Assembly: GCF_013368755.1 (NCBI RefSeq)
Contig: NC_049561.1
Location: forward strand, 5,952,001-6,016,000
Source of the DNA: Talaromyces rugulosus
Taxonomy: Eukaryota; Ascomycota; Eurotiomycetes; Eurotiales; Trichocomaceae
Length of the DNA: 64,000 nt
Direction: 5' to 3'
Position numbers and translations under genes: made by a program
The notes under the pieces: generated by a model
Told to the model about the DNA's origin: nothing
Seen by the model: only the letters and a program-made list of their open reading frames with translations
Databases searched by the model: none
Part shown: positions 1-11,879 of the stretch, in pieces
Layout of the letters: every line of letters starts with the position of its first letter
How positions within the stretch are numbered: position 1 is the first letter of the stretch

Positions 1-1357
1 ATGGCTTCCAGCTTGCGAAGTGAAAATGCCGACGATAAGATTTGCTTCTTTCGCTTGTATTCTTTATCATTTGTCGTGAAGCTGCTAGGAAATCCCGGGG
101 CAAAAGAGTTATAAAATCCAGACTTCAGGGTGGGCGCTTGAGCAGAATAGATAGAGCTAACAGCCTGAACTGAGTCGGTCGATATATTGTTCGGTCCGAT
201 TCGAACAAACGGCCCTTTCTAAGCGTTAGCTGCCGAACAGTGGTTTAGGGTCAATCTCACACGGTACCATATTGTTTGTGGAGCATCGCCAGCTTTCGGT
301 GTCGTTTCCCACCCCAGCAATAATACAAGTGCCAAAGATCGGTTACTTTCGCCAGCACTGGGCCTGGAACATGTCATAAGGGGTGAAATAGGATTGACCA
401 AATGATTTTGCTGAATAGCAACCCAAGTACAGCGCAAGACAGCACTGGGAGGGTAAGGAAGCTCTGGGCCTCCTGTATCGTAACATAACTCATGGCCGGA
501 GGATGGAAATACTTTAGGGTAACAATGCGGCCGTTCTCAACAACAGAGTAAAGAGGGTATGGGATGGGCCATAGAGGATATTAAAACCTTCTAGGGCAGA
601 AGGATAAATACCACCAGCAAGAATTCAATGAATACTGAGGTGTTAAGTCTTTTATATTGTAGCTTTCATATGATTGGCCAGGGAGATGGGCAAACATGGA
701 GTCCGCACTCGAGCATTTTCGGTGACCGCGTGCGCCGTTATCCACGCTCCGCCGGCGATCCAAGCGGAAGGCGGGATGCGTGTCTGATAACGCGGAGTCA
801 TTCATTACCTCGGACAGTCTGGGGTAGTTTTGGCCCACCCACAGCGAGTTATGACAATAATACGTTGGCTTAACCGAAAACTAAAAATCTCTTCTGACTC
901 CAAAGCACCAGGCCGTTTGAAGCAATATCGGGAGAAGATCCTCCGGAGATGCTCATGCACGACTACGCCAGGCCGTGACCTAAATCAAGGGGCTGGAAGA
1001 ACATGTCTGCGATCCCTCCAGTATAATTTTCTATTTTAGTAAGCTTCAGCTTACTGAGCTGAGGCAAACCTTTGGTGTTATAGTGAGGTCGCGCTTTGTT
1101 ACGAACGCGGCACTCTTGCACTTGGTGCTGGGAAAAAAACAGTGATATCGAGAATGCACACTCCCGCGGTTACTGATGGCTTCTTGGAGCTCAAAGATGT
1201 GCTGTAAACTTTACTTTAAATTCATTTTATAGCTTGGTGTAATCAGATGACACGTTAACCGTCCAATGGAACCTGATAGTTATATGTGAGGTACAATAAG
1301 CATATACTGCATGCTATCCAGAAAAATAAGATCCTGGTATACATGTAGACGCAGAAC
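1..1357. other. Gene-free left end
   Basis: I see no open frame with family similarity, no spliceable gene and no RNA gene here. Short frames on both strands look random. The stretch lies downstream of the minus-strand alcohol dehydrogenase, so it holds that gene's 3' flank. Confidence 0.5.
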
Positions 1358-2567
1358 TTAAATATTGTAATCGATCACAATCTTGCCTGCGATATGACCT
1401 CCACGAAGTCGCTGGACTGCTCGTGGCAATTCATCTAATGGTAGAATTTCACATATTTCACGTAGCTGGCCCCTCTGGACCAATTTTAAAACTTCATTAG
1501 TGTCTTCCATCGATCCCACTAGAGTGCCCCTAATGGTTAAGTTCTTGAGAATCATGACTGTAGGATCCACGTCGATCTTGTGGCCAGATGAAGCTGCCGG
1601 TAAGCCAATGCACATAATCACTCCGCCGATCCTGTTGCCAATATAAGGGAGCATAGTCGGATAGGCAGCCGGAGCGGTAACAAACACCCCGTGGGAACCA
1701 ATGCCGTCTGTGATGCGCAATACCTCTCCTGCTGGATCTGAAACCTCCCCAAAATCCACAAAGGCCTCTGCACCCATTTTCAACGAAAGATCATGCTTTG
1801 CTTTTCCTTTGTCAACAACGATGGGCCGTAGACCAAAGACTTTGGCAATTTGCACTGCTTGAATCCCGACACCACCTCCACCACCGAGGAAAACAGCCCA
1901 TGATCCTGGAGAAAGCCCGGACATACGGATTGAGCGGTAGGCTGTAGCAGCGCTACACATGGCTGTGGCTGCTGCATGATCAGGGATCCCCTCTGGAATC
2001 GGTGTAGCATACCGTGCAGGCGACACAATGTATTGCTGAAAGGTTCCTATTTAGTATCAGTCAGATTAGAATCATCCTGTACAATAAGACCGCAATATAC
2101 ACTTCAGGATTATCCTACCTGTAGCACTCACTCCAGTGAGATTTTTCTTCCGGCAATGCATCTCCTTATCTCCCCAACATAACTCGCAGGATCCACATGT
2201 ACTCCAAACTGGCTTGACCCCCGCGCGGTTTCCGACGCGGAAATTCTGCACATTACTGCCTGTATTCACGATTACACCGCATCCTTCATGGCCAGCCGAA
2301 CCAACACCGAATTCCGACATTGGCTTACCCCCAGTGTCGTTCAGCATGTAGTGTATGTCTGAGTAGCAGATACCGGTAGCATTCAGCCTAATCAGCACTT
2401 CATCCGGGCCTATTGTATTGTCAGGTGCGTGTATTTCAAAGCCAGTCGTTTTCAGCATTACCAGGCTCTGGGACCTTCACCGTTTGGATCTCAACGGTAA
2501 AGTTTGGACCTTCGTCATGAACCACACCCGCTTTACACTCTTTCGGTATAACCATATCGGTAACCAT
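1358..2567 (-). CDS. Zinc-dependent alcohol dehydrogenase (ADH1)
   Basis: NAD(P)-dependent interconversion of an alcohol and an aldehyde, probably cytosolic. Exons, complement: 2462-2567, 2119-2409, 1358-2046; the phases close to 1086 nt, 361 residues, usual for the family. Visible parts: GICYSDIH with the catalytic-zinc cysteine, a GHEGCG motif with the second ligand, the structural-zinc cysteines CGSCELC followed by C eight residues later, then a glycine-rich nucleotide loop GGGGGVG. The start is the ATG at 2567; the upstream frame has no similarity. It sits tail-outward at the edge of the aryl-catabolic cluster, next to the oxygenase. It could reduce or oxidise an aryl aldehyde or alcohol released by that enzyme; this is inference. 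A second gene of the same length, damaged, lies at 56155-57462. Confidence 0.9.
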
Positions 2568-3440
2568 CGTAATGGTGTTTTCTGAATGGGCCTTCTGCGA
2601 AGGGTAAACTGCAATATTGGCGTGGATCGTAAGAGTGAGAACTTGGTGTCGAACGAGCAAAGTAAATAGTGAACGTACAAAAGGAATAAATCAATCGATA
2701 GCACTTAATCGTTATTAAAAGCCCAATCAACCCCGCAGGGTGGCACGGTGAATCCAGTTACCCCCTCGGCATTTTAACGGGGATGAAATACCGCAGGAGG
2801 TTCGGAGACCGCTCGCTTATGTTCGTTCGGATTGGCGAATAATGAAAACAACCAATAAAATTTAATCGAGCTGCACTATCTAGTTGGAACACGGTTGTTA
2901 TTGTCCATAGCCAATACCGCATCTAGTGATTATTCGCGGAAGAGGGGTTTCGGCATTTATACCTGGAGGGAATGAGAAACCTTCCTCCGTAGGTAGGAGA
3001 TGAATACTTCAGAGTCTGTAAAAAATACTTGTCACAGTGGTTGGCCATAATAAATAACCCAGTTTAAGGCAAAGGATTAGTGGCAAGTGGTTAGGAGACA
3101 GTAAACATGACTTCTTTTCATTTTTTACCTTTCCTTTGCTTAATTAGATGGAGTAACCACAGAGCTCTGGTCGAAGATTAGAAAGAATTAAGCGATGAAG
3201 AAATAGATGCAGAAAACGTGTCGTGGAAAAAAAGAAGGCAACATAGAGCAAACTGTTTCAGATAAGGGAAATGCTCTACGAGTCTGTAGCCATGGTCCAG
3301 TCCATAACGTTCAGAGAAGTAGTATTTAGTGAGCAAATGAACATATTCAACTATCATAAATCTAGACCTCAAAAAGCATGCGACACTATACAACTACCGC
3401 TCGCTAAACCCATGACAAAAACCAATGGTTATTGACACGC
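2568..3440. other. Intergenic, ADH1 promoter side
   Basis: No gene seen. It holds the 5' region of ADH1 and the 3' flank of the oxygenase gene, both on the minus strand. A minus frame at 3178-3393 has no recognisable similarity. Confidence 0.45.
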
Positions 3441-5241
3441 CTAAGCCGCGAATTTGGGAAAGGTGACCGGTTTACCTGCGTACACGCGGCGAATCCGGTC
3501 GGTAACCCCAGACATATCGCACAAGTCCTTGTCACTGGGTAGTTCTGTATAAGGCACCCAGCTTCCGTGGATTACATTTCGAAGGCGGAACGGCAGTTCG
3601 ATAATTGCAACGGGACCTTCAGCCAACTTCTGGGCATCCAGAATCAAGATACAAGACAGCTTGGTATCACGTCGATTGGCAATAGTGACAAGGAAACCGT
3701 CGGCTTCGGGGGCTAGTACATTGTATTATTAGACCCATGTTTCACTATTGTCACAATGGAACGATCACTCACAATCTGGCTTTCGAGGAATAAATGCCAC
3801 TTCATGGATAGCAGTGTGGTCTCCAGCGGACCAATGAACCAGTTTTCCTGTATTGACGTCGCATTTCGCAATGGCATTGTAGACGCCTCCGACGGGTCCG
3901 TTATCCTTTGTAGGATCATGCATAGCGAGGAAGAGAGTATTGTAAGGTTTTCCAACGAAACGGTCGTCGACCTTGGGCATCTCTCCATCGGCATTTACCA
4001 GTTCTACAGGCTCCACGTGAGGATCGGTCGCGTTAGGATCGAACTTCCAACGAACATAGTGGCTCTGAACTGCATCTCCAGCTGGAGGCTTTCCGCTTGG
4101 CGCCGTAATTGGGTCTTGACCGGCTGGAGGGAAGAACCAAAACTGACAAAAGTTAATAGACGTAAAGAGAAAGAAGGAAAACAAAGAAGAGAAGAGTACC
4201 TTATTGAAATAGGTGAGTGGCGCATCAAGATAAACACAGCCATCCTCACCGTCGAAAGCATTCCCTGTGTGACCATAGAACGCGTTCTTATAGGTGAACC
4301 ATCTGATATCTTCCGGCTTGGGATTGTAACGTGGAAGAATACCAAAAGTCAATGGCTTATCTTCAGCCCAAGAAAAATGCTTTGAACCAGCCTTGAGATT
4401 TTCCAGAGACTGGGCTTGGAGAGGTGGAACGATGAAGACCACCCACTTGTCGGTTGTTGCCATGTCATGCATCATACCAATATAAGGAGCCTTGAACCAA
4501 CATTCTTCAAGTTTTTTACCTTCCTTGCTGAAGAGGTAGTAGGCAACATCGGTCGTGCCATCTCCCCTCGCCTCATACCCCATGGTCATCATCTCGCCGT
4601 TGCTGGCGTCGATTTTCGGGTGAGCCGTAAAGGTCGGGGCCGTGTACTGGCCGTGGAAATCATAGGCTCCTAGTAGTGGTTGCGATTTAGCTACTCAATT
4701 GCCACAGCGTAAACTTGAAAAAAATAAAGCAAATTGCCAATTTACCTTTGGTCTCAAGGGTATCTGGATCCATGGCGTATGGTGGAGAGTCTTCCTTCAA
4801 CGCCAACAATTGCTTTTCAAAAAAGATAATATGCGTGTTGGCGGTGGAATGAATCTCGTGCTTCACGCGCGGGTCATCAGTGTAGCGATTTCGGTATTTA
4901 CCAAAAACCGCTTGGCGGGCAGCTCTTTCGATGACAAACTTCGAGGTCCGGACATACTTTTGTTTAAAATCGGCATGTCCATCATGGATTCGGATTGCAT
5001 CGATGGCACCGTCACCGTTGATGAACACATCGTCTTCATACTGTGGCGCCCACAGAGCATCGGGCATGCAACGATAGTAGGTACCATCAACCTCCTTGGG
5101 AATGGTTCCACGGATGACGCAGTTGTACACCTCTCCCTCAAAACGGCATGGTAACTCGGGTCCCTCAAAGAAGGGGACCTTCGGGAACGCTACTTCAGCT
5201 TGAGGCTGGAGTTTCTCAGTGACTTCTGCAATGTCAGACAT
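3441..5241 (-). CDS. Carotenoid oxygenase family dioxygenase, lignostilbene-type (CCO1)
   Basis: Non-heme iron dioxygenase that splits a carbon-carbon double bond into two carbonyl products. Exons, complement: 4746-5241, 4200-4669, 3773-4142, 3441-3712; 1608 nt, 535 residues, normal length. The four iron-binding histidines are visible at about residues 182 (FTAHPK), 233 (GMMHD), 299 (YGHTGNA) and 494 (VIHGSWVP). The sequence resembles stilbene/isoeugenol-cleaving members more than plant carotenoid enzymes, and no targeting peptide is seen. The 57-nt intron at 4143-4199 has no stop and is a multiple of three; it is removed because CCO2 and the family lack those 19 residues. The gene diverges from a damaged hydrolase over a 366-bp shared promoter. 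With an aldehyde dehydrogenase and decarboxylase near, an aryl alkene is the likely substrate (inference). Confidence 0.9.
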
Positions 5242-5607
5242 TTTGATTCAAACGTTAGGGTTTGGGATTGTTGACTTGGGCGGCGAGATGGATGGAGCAA
5301 TAAACGAGCAGAGAAATGTGATCAAGGCCATTCAATACCAGTTATATATATTGTTAATCCTCAAGACGAGGTATGATCTTTGTCTGAGGACTCTACAACA
5401 ACAAATGCCGACCACTGTCACTATCCGCAAGTCGGGGACCGCCAGTCAATGCTGTGTGGGTGATGCGGATGGAGTGCGCGGACACCGCGCGATTTCTCAG
5501 GGAACGGAGTCCGCAACCTGAACCTATTTTTACTCCCCATTATCTCAACCCCTTTTCCGCGTAATATACCTTTGTAACTAGTCATTCAATGCGGCGAGAA
5601 ATCTATC
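5242..5607. promoter_or_regulatory. Divergent promoter of CCO1 and the alpha/beta-hydrolase
   Basis: This 366-bp gap separates two divergent start codons. A TATATATA run at 5343-5350 lies about 100 bp upstream of the CCO1 start. A palindrome CGGAGTCCG at 5505-5513 has the CGG-N3-CCG layout known for some Zn2Cys6 sites and lies about 95 bp upstream of the hydrolase start. Binding is not shown. Confidence 0.4.
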
Positions 5608-6679
5608 ATGCCTTCCCAGAATTATCCTTTTAAATCCTGTGAAGGAGGACTACAGGTATCCGCCACAGTTCATTGGTCGGACGAGGCGAAGAAGGATGGC
5701 TCGTATAGCATAGGTATGCATCTTGTGTCTTTCTCAAACATACGTCTTGTGGATACTGAAAAGCATCACTAGCTCTCGCTTTCCATGGAGGCGGTTTTGT
5801 TGTCGGTTCTAGATATATGCTGCCGGAAGAGCAAATCCAGTACCTGGCAGATGCCGGGTATGTGGTGGTCTCGGCTGATTACCGCCTCTGCCCGCAGGTG
5901 TCTTTGTATGAGGGGCCGATAGAGGATGCCAAGGATGCATACAGATGGTGTAAATCGCATCTTCCAGAACTGTTGAAGGAGGGCGCGGGAATCAACGTGG
6001 ATGGTTCCCGAATTGCAGTTTTTGGCCATTCGGCGGGCGGATGTCTGACGTTGCACCTTGTAAGCTATGATTTTGTTCCTGCTCGAATTGCTATCTTACA
6101 ATCACCGCTATAGGGCTCGCTTCCAGATCCACCCTCTGCAATTCTCGACTTTTATGGCGTAAAGTATACCTCCGACCCATTATGGTTCCAGCCATTGCCA
6201 GCACTTGCAAAGATTCCCTCCCTAGACGAAGCCTTCCTGAATCAGATCTACCAGGAGCCTGTCATTTCTCATACGGGCCTCTCCTTGGAAGGTGCATCCA
6301 AAAGCAATGATAAACCAAAGACTAAAGGCCTTCCCATGCCAGATCTGTCGGTTCCGAGGAATGCATGGCTTTTCAGTAGTCTGAAGAATGGAACTCACTT
6401 CTCATCCATCGTTAAAGACGGTGATTACCAGCATGTGGACCCAGTGAGGTTGTTTTCCGACAAATTTCCTCCGACATTCTTTGTCCACGGCAACGCAGAC
6501 TGCATGGTATCCACAACTTTAGTGTTAAAGCCCATGAGGAATTGCAGCTTCTTGGTGTTGAGACTGGAATTGAGCTCCCTGAAGGAAAGAGTCACGGATT
6601 CGATGTCGGCGTCGGGCCAGAAGATCCAGATTTTGCAAGTATCCGTGCCGGCCTCGATTTCTTGATCCGCCATAAGTAG
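5608..6679 (+). pseudogene. Alpha/beta-hydrolase (HSL-like), frameshifted
   Basis: Serine hydrolase family that cleaves esters or lactones. Exons 5608-5713, 5773-6059 and 6114-6679. The oxyanion motif HGGG follows the first intron, the nucleophile sits in GHSAGG, the acid in FVHGNAD and the histidine in KSHGF. The last exon is open in one frame to about 6520 and then continues with clear family similarity in the next frame, ending at the TAG 6677-6679. One base is missing near 6519-6521; the only GT-AG pair there would give a 16-nt intron, too short. Without the shift the protein would be about 300 residues. It may be a real pseudogene or a sequencing error. It shares a divergent promoter with CCO1. 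Confidence 0.8.
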
Positions 6680-7442
6680 GGTCACATCATGGCGTCGCTG
6701 TGTAGCAAAAGCTACAGTAAACATAAGTCTTTTTCTTTTCAAATTATACGCCATAGAATTATGATAGAGACGAAGGTCTTTCTTTTAACTTTCAAATCGC
6801 CGTTTGCCTAGACCATATGCCAGTAACTCGGTAAGAAAAGAATAGGATTAAGCTTATAGCAATTAAAAAGAAGCACACTACATTGCCTTTATTGATGTAT
6901 AGGACGGCATACGCTCCAACCCTGATCTTATGTTGAATGTCTCGGTCATATCTTTGATACTTTCACTTAAGAGGGAATAATGCCAGTTTGTCTCTTTTGG
7001 ATCTAGCTATCATTACTCTGTCAATGTAAATCCTGGACCTTCATCCGGGATACGTTTCTGGTGCGTGTAGGGCATACAAGTCAAAGCAGCAAATAGCCTG
7101 CGATAATTTCCAAGTATGCAGTATGTTGCAACCTTTGATGGAATACGTGTAATCTTCTTGGTCTAGCTTTCGGTAGTGACCACCATCGGTGGATAACACA
7201 TGTGAATATTGTGTAAAATTGACAATCTGTAGGGAGCCGGGGACCGCACGCATGCCTGTGGCCCAGAATCACCGCGCTCTCTCATCATCCCAGTGCCGTT
7301 CGAGGGTGGGCCCGGAAGGGCGGAGACCGACAGAGTCAATGCATCGGCTTTTGGCATAAAAGGATCATGCCACCTAATTCGCAAGGACTGAGACGGTAGA
7401 AACGGTAGAAACGGTAGAATTAGCTTTCTAACAAAGACCAAG
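6680..7442. other. Intergenic, ALDH1 promoter side
   Basis: No gene seen; minus-strand frames here lack similarity. A CATAAAAGG box near 7355 lies about 87 bp upstream of the ALDH1 start, and a triple 9-bp repeat follows at 7393-7419. Confidence 0.45.
7393..7419 (+). repeat. Three tandem copies of ACGGTAGAA
   Basis: Three exact 9-bp units in direct tandem, ending 23 bp before the ALDH1 start codon. The position suggests 5' leader sequence; a function is not implied. Confidence 0.8.
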
Positions 7443-9079
7443 ATGGCACCAAACGCATCAAACGGACAATTAACTGACAAGCCTTTTCACATTGAGACGA
7501 GACTACTCATCAATGGAGAGGTACACCGAGAAAGATATTTGCCTCGAGGAGATCAAGAACCTTCACTGACGACTCTTAGTTTGTCAAATCCGCAGATGAG
7601 AAGGTGTTCACGCTCTACTCTCCTGCAACCCATGCTCTAGTTGCTGAAGGTTTGGGCCCACTCCCTTCCCTTCTTTAAGTACATTCTCATATTTTACTTT
7701 TCATTGTCTGGTAGTGTATGAAGCAAGTGTCGAGGACACCAACCGAGCAGTCACCGCGGCGAAAGCAGCACAACCAGCATGGGCGAGACTGTCCCCAACA
7801 CAACGTGGAGAGCCTCTCAAGAAGCTTGCCGCGCTGATCCGCGAGCATCACACCGAGCTTGCCTACCTTTAAGCTGTGTCGATGGGGCGACCATTGCACA
7901 CCTATGCTGATAGCTTGATAGCTGTGGAAAAATTCGAAGCATTTGCCGGGGTTGCTATTACTGCCAAGGGTGCTTCAAGTCTGAACACACCCGGATTTGT
8001 GAATATGACTCTGAGGCAACCTTTCGGCGTAGTTGCAGCAATCATCCCATGGAATGCTCCTTTGGTCGCATTTTCGGGAAAAGTTGCCCCTGCCTTAGCT
8101 GCGGGAAATACTGTTGTGCTTAAGAGCAGTGAAAAAGCCCCATTGACGGTTCGTATCTCTACTTGCTCAGGTTTTTATCCCTAGTTAACAAGGACAGTCC
8201 CTCAAAGTGGCTCAACTTGCCCGCGAAGCTGGCTTCCCCCCCGGGGTGCTCAATGTACTTTCTGGCCATGGCCCAATCAGTGGGGCGACATTGGCTTCAC
8301 ACATGGACGTGCGTGCTATCTCGTTCACTGGCTCTATTAGGACGGGAAGAGCAATCCAAACAGCCGCAGCAGAGTCGAATATGAAGAATGTGATCCTCGA
8401 GCTTGGTGGGAAATCACCGGCCATCATTTTCGACGATGCTGACCTGGCAGCAGCAGTTCCCTTAACTGCACGCAGCATCAAATCGAACAGTGGCCAAGTC
8501 TGTATGGCAAATTCACGCATCTACGTGCAAGACACCATTGCAACCAAGTTCATCCAGCTGTTTAAGGAAAGCTTTGGCGCTGTTAAGCAAGGAAACCCTC
8601 TGGATCCGGAAACTGATCTTGGACCAGTTGTGGATGATGTCCAGTTCCGTATTGTCTCGCAATACATTGCATCCGGTAATGAGTCAGGGAAGCTATCTCT
8701 CGGTGGAACTGCGAAAGACGGGTTTGTAGAACCCACGGTGTTCGAGGAGACGCAAGAAAATGCGAAGATCATGAAGGAAGAAGTTTTTGGCCCTGTGGTA
8801 AATATCAACACCTTTCATACCGAGGAGGAGGCACTCGCCAAGGCCAACGATACTATGTATGGCCTCTATGCCGCCGTTTTCACCAAAGATGTGAATCGAG
8901 CCATGCGTTTCGCCAAGGGTCTCGAAGCAGGGACTGTCGGGATCAATTGCACGTCTCCAATCACCGCCCACGACTTATCATTTGGAGGATGGAAGGCAAG
9001 TGGCGTAGGGCGTGAGGGACTGTTGGACAGCATCAACACCTTCCTTGAGACAAAGAGTGTCTTGTTTAAGATAGAATAG
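7443..9079 (+). pseudogene. Aldehyde dehydrogenase (ALDH1) with in-frame TAA
   Basis: NAD(P)-dependent oxidation of an aldehyde to its acid. Exons 7443-7520, 7580-7649, 7715-8148 and 8198-9079; 1464 nt, 487 residues plus stop. The family landmarks are present: the LELGGKSP glutamate motif, the SGQVCMANSR cysteine motif and the C-terminal FGGWKASG block. The codon at 7870-7872 is TAA, where ALDH2 has a glutamate (LEALSMGRP). Everything after it is open and conserved, so this is a single nonsense change (G to T). Exon lengths 70 and 434 are identical to those of ALDH2, showing common origin. Unless readthrough or a sequence error applies, translation ends at about residue 101, before the active site. 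Confidence 0.88.
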
Positions 9080-9657
9080 TCTGTTTCTGGATTGCAAACT
9101 ACCTTGGAAATACTGTCAATAGATTAAATAGCCAAGCTTCAAGGCATGGATGGAGAATTAACATTATAAACCACACAACACAAGAGTTAGTCACAGACGA
9201 TTATACAAAAAATCATTATGAATTAACTATAGATATGAATGATTGGTGATAGGTACGGCATCTGTGCAACCGAGCATACCAATAAATCAAACTCCGAGTA
9301 TTTTCTCAAAATATGATGAGAGTGGTGGTAGTAATTCCTCCCTGGGTAGCCGAGGGATGTTAATGGAGGGCCCGAATGGAGGCGTAACCGCGTGGAGACG
9401 ACTCCAAGCCGTCAATGGCCCTAAGGCCGGATATACATTCAATATTATATAACTAATATAGTTCTCCGCTACCGCGGCCACCGTACGGCCGGTTCACGGA
9501 GTACGAGGCGGGCCGCTGTTCACGACGAGCCCTTTAAATACTATTAGTAGAGAACACACCTACATATTTACTCCAGCAAACATATTCCCGTCTATCCTTC
9601 TCCATCCAGCTCCCAACAGGCACTCACGCTACCGTTCAAAACAAAATTTCACGCAAG
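9080..9657. promoter_or_regulatory. Intergenic with decarboxylase 1 promoter
   Basis: No gene seen. TTTAAATA at 9533-9540 lies about 118 bp before the decarboxylase start and is a likely TATA-type element. A GC-rich block just upstream (about 9475-9530) carries several CGG triplets, including ACGGCCGG and GGAGTACGAGGCGG. Confidence 0.4.
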
Positions 9658-10803
9658 ATGATAGCCAAGATTGCCCTTGAGGAAGCATTTAATCTTCCTA
9701 ACTTACCTAGGGATAACAATCAATACACTTCCCCCACTGGCTCAGCAGATCTCGCTGCTAACTTGGCTGACATCCACGACCAACGCTTGAAAGGGATGGA
9801 TGAGAACGGTATCGAGTACATGGTTCTCTCTCTTACATCCCCGGGTCCTCAAGATATAATAGATCCTGTTGCTGCCCAAGATCTCGCCAAGATTGCCAAT
9901 GACTATCTAGCTGGCGAGATCCGGAAAAACCCTGATCGATTCGGTGGCTTTGGGGCATTAAGCATGCATGATCCGAAGTCCGCCGCACTGGAGGCTAGGC
10001 GTGCTATCAAGGAATTAGGCTTCCATGGCCTCCTGGTGAATGACTTTCAATCTACGGGAAATGATGGAGAGGGCGCGATTTTCTATGATCAGCCTGAGTG
10101 GGACGTCTTCTGGAAAGAGGTTGAGGAGCTTGATGTTCCCCTTTATATCCATCCCAGACTCACTACTCCAGCTGTTACCAAGCTCTTTTTAACCGGACGA
10201 CCATGGTTACGAGGAAGCACTTATTTCTTCAGTGTCGGAAAAGTAGCATTCTCCTGATAAAGTTCGAAATCAGTACACTGACCATTCGAAGGGATAACCC
10301 TCCACGTTCTGGGATTATACGCCAACGGAGTTTTTGATCGCTTTCCCCGCCTTAAGATTGTCATTGGGCATATGGGAGAGAACATACCATTTCAGTTATG
10401 GCGCTTCGATCATCGGATGAGTTATTATTCTAATGAGCCTCTACCCAAGGCGAAGAGATCTCTCCGAGAGACAATGAAAACCGTAACCCCCCTCAACCCC
10501 TCATGTCAACCTCAGTCTTGTAATTTAACAATGAGTAGAATATTTCGATCACTACGAGCGGACATTATGGAACACCTGCATTGCTGTTTGCGATTAGGGA
10601 GCTAGGCATTGATCGGTATGAAAGTCTACTCAGTCAGTCTTTGACCAACTAACTTTGCTACCAGGGTGCTGTTCTCCATCGACTATCCATACGAAAGGAT
10701 CGACCAAGGACCGAAGTGGTTTGACAGTATTACTGAGCTGAGTGAGGAGGAAAAGAAGCAAATTGCATTTGGAAATGCAAAGCGGCTTCTGAAGTTGAAG
10801 TGA
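9658..10803 (+). pseudogene. Amidohydrolase-type aromatic decarboxylase (copy 1), damaged splice donor
   Basis: Member of the amidohydrolase-2 (ACMSD) family, most like fungal 2,3-dihydroxybenzoate decarboxylases, which remove CO2 from hydroxybenzoates with a bound metal ion. Exons 9658-10237, 10292-10482, 10539-10615 and 10665-10803; 987 nt, 328 residues. Visible: N-terminal IALEEAF, the YIHPR histidine, GHMGE, and SIDYPYE with the metal-binding aspartate. Exon 1 must end at 10237 to keep frame and family alignment (VGITLHVLG), but the next bases are GAAAAG where GTAAAG would be a perfect donor. The other three splice sites are canonical. A weak alternative donor at 10232 would keep the frame but drop two residues. 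Probably inactive or poorly spliced; otherwise intact. Confidence 0.8.
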
Positions 10804-11879
10804 CCACAAAGGAGGCAATGAAACCAAGTCATATGGGATAACTGCTCTGGTTGTGTCAAATCCGCTGAATAGAGTGTGTATTGGCATATAGAATGATAAA
10901 AACTTTACATATGAAACTGCGTATCAAAATACCGGACGAAATTCCGAATTGCTGTAGCTGAAAGTGAGCACCTTATGCATTTAATGAACACATACACCGA
11001 GTAGAATTTGGCAATCGAACTGTTGTTTTTGTATGTGGCTAGAACCCTGTGGGGGGTTCGGCAGCAATGCACTCAGACATCAAAAAGGCGATGGACAACG
11101 GGGTGCGATTGACGGCCAGAGTCAGGCCTAAAGTTGGGTAACTGCGCGGGGTGGCGGCGGATCCGCAGATATCACGGACACCGCTCCCTAGGGATCTCCA
11201 GCTGTTTGTGCTCCCCTAATGATCATTGGATCGAGGCAATGAACTAGTTCAGCCTCGTGCTTGATAGTGGGGCAAGTATAATCAAGACCAGAACACCATT
11301 GATAACAGTAGAGAATTGTCCCCCGCCCCATCTTAATTGCGAATTAGTCGACTTGGATACAGATAAGGGGTGACTCCGTAATATATCAATGGGACGTTAT
11401 TTGTATGTCTAGGCTGTAATATCCCTATCCCCCAACAACTTCGCCATAGCTCCAATTGCAACGGCATCAACAGCTTCATATTTGCCGCTTAGAAGTGCTG
11501 GACTACCATCCGTGCTAATATGTATTTTACCCTTAAGCTATGTGTATTAAACTTGCCTCCGAACCGAAAACTTTCGCTTGAAACTTCGGCAGTAAACATG
11601 AATAAACAGCCGACCCGCCACTCCCTAGGGGAACGTACGTGGATCGTCATTGTCGTTTACCTAGCTGTACAATACGCACAGCCCTTTGTGTTGACGTACT
11701 CGAGTTTTTAGTCTTTCCCCGCATTGTTTTCCCTTACTCCATAATCACTTATTAGCAGGGCCAGGGAGGATATAAATAGGGGGTCCTACGGTGTGACCTG
11801 TGCATACAACCACTTTTAACTCTAGACCTCAACATCACAAAAGTAAGAAACCCAGTCTTGCCCTCTGATAGTGCCACCA
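10804..11879. promoter_or_regulatory. Intergenic with MFS1 TATA box
   Basis: No gene seen in about 1.1 kb; a plus frame at 11520-11711 lacks similarity. TATAAATA at 11771-11778 lies 109 bp upstream of the MFS1 start codon and is a good core promoter candidate. Confidence 0.5.

Noticed and set aside
3756..4385. Long plus-strand frame of 209 codons
   Set aside because: Antisense shadow of the CCO1 exons; no similarity of its own and the opposite strand has all four iron ligands.
6508..6523. A GT-AG pair that would repair the hydrolase frame
   Set aside because: It would make a 16-nt intron, far below the minimum for fungi, and remove conserved residues.
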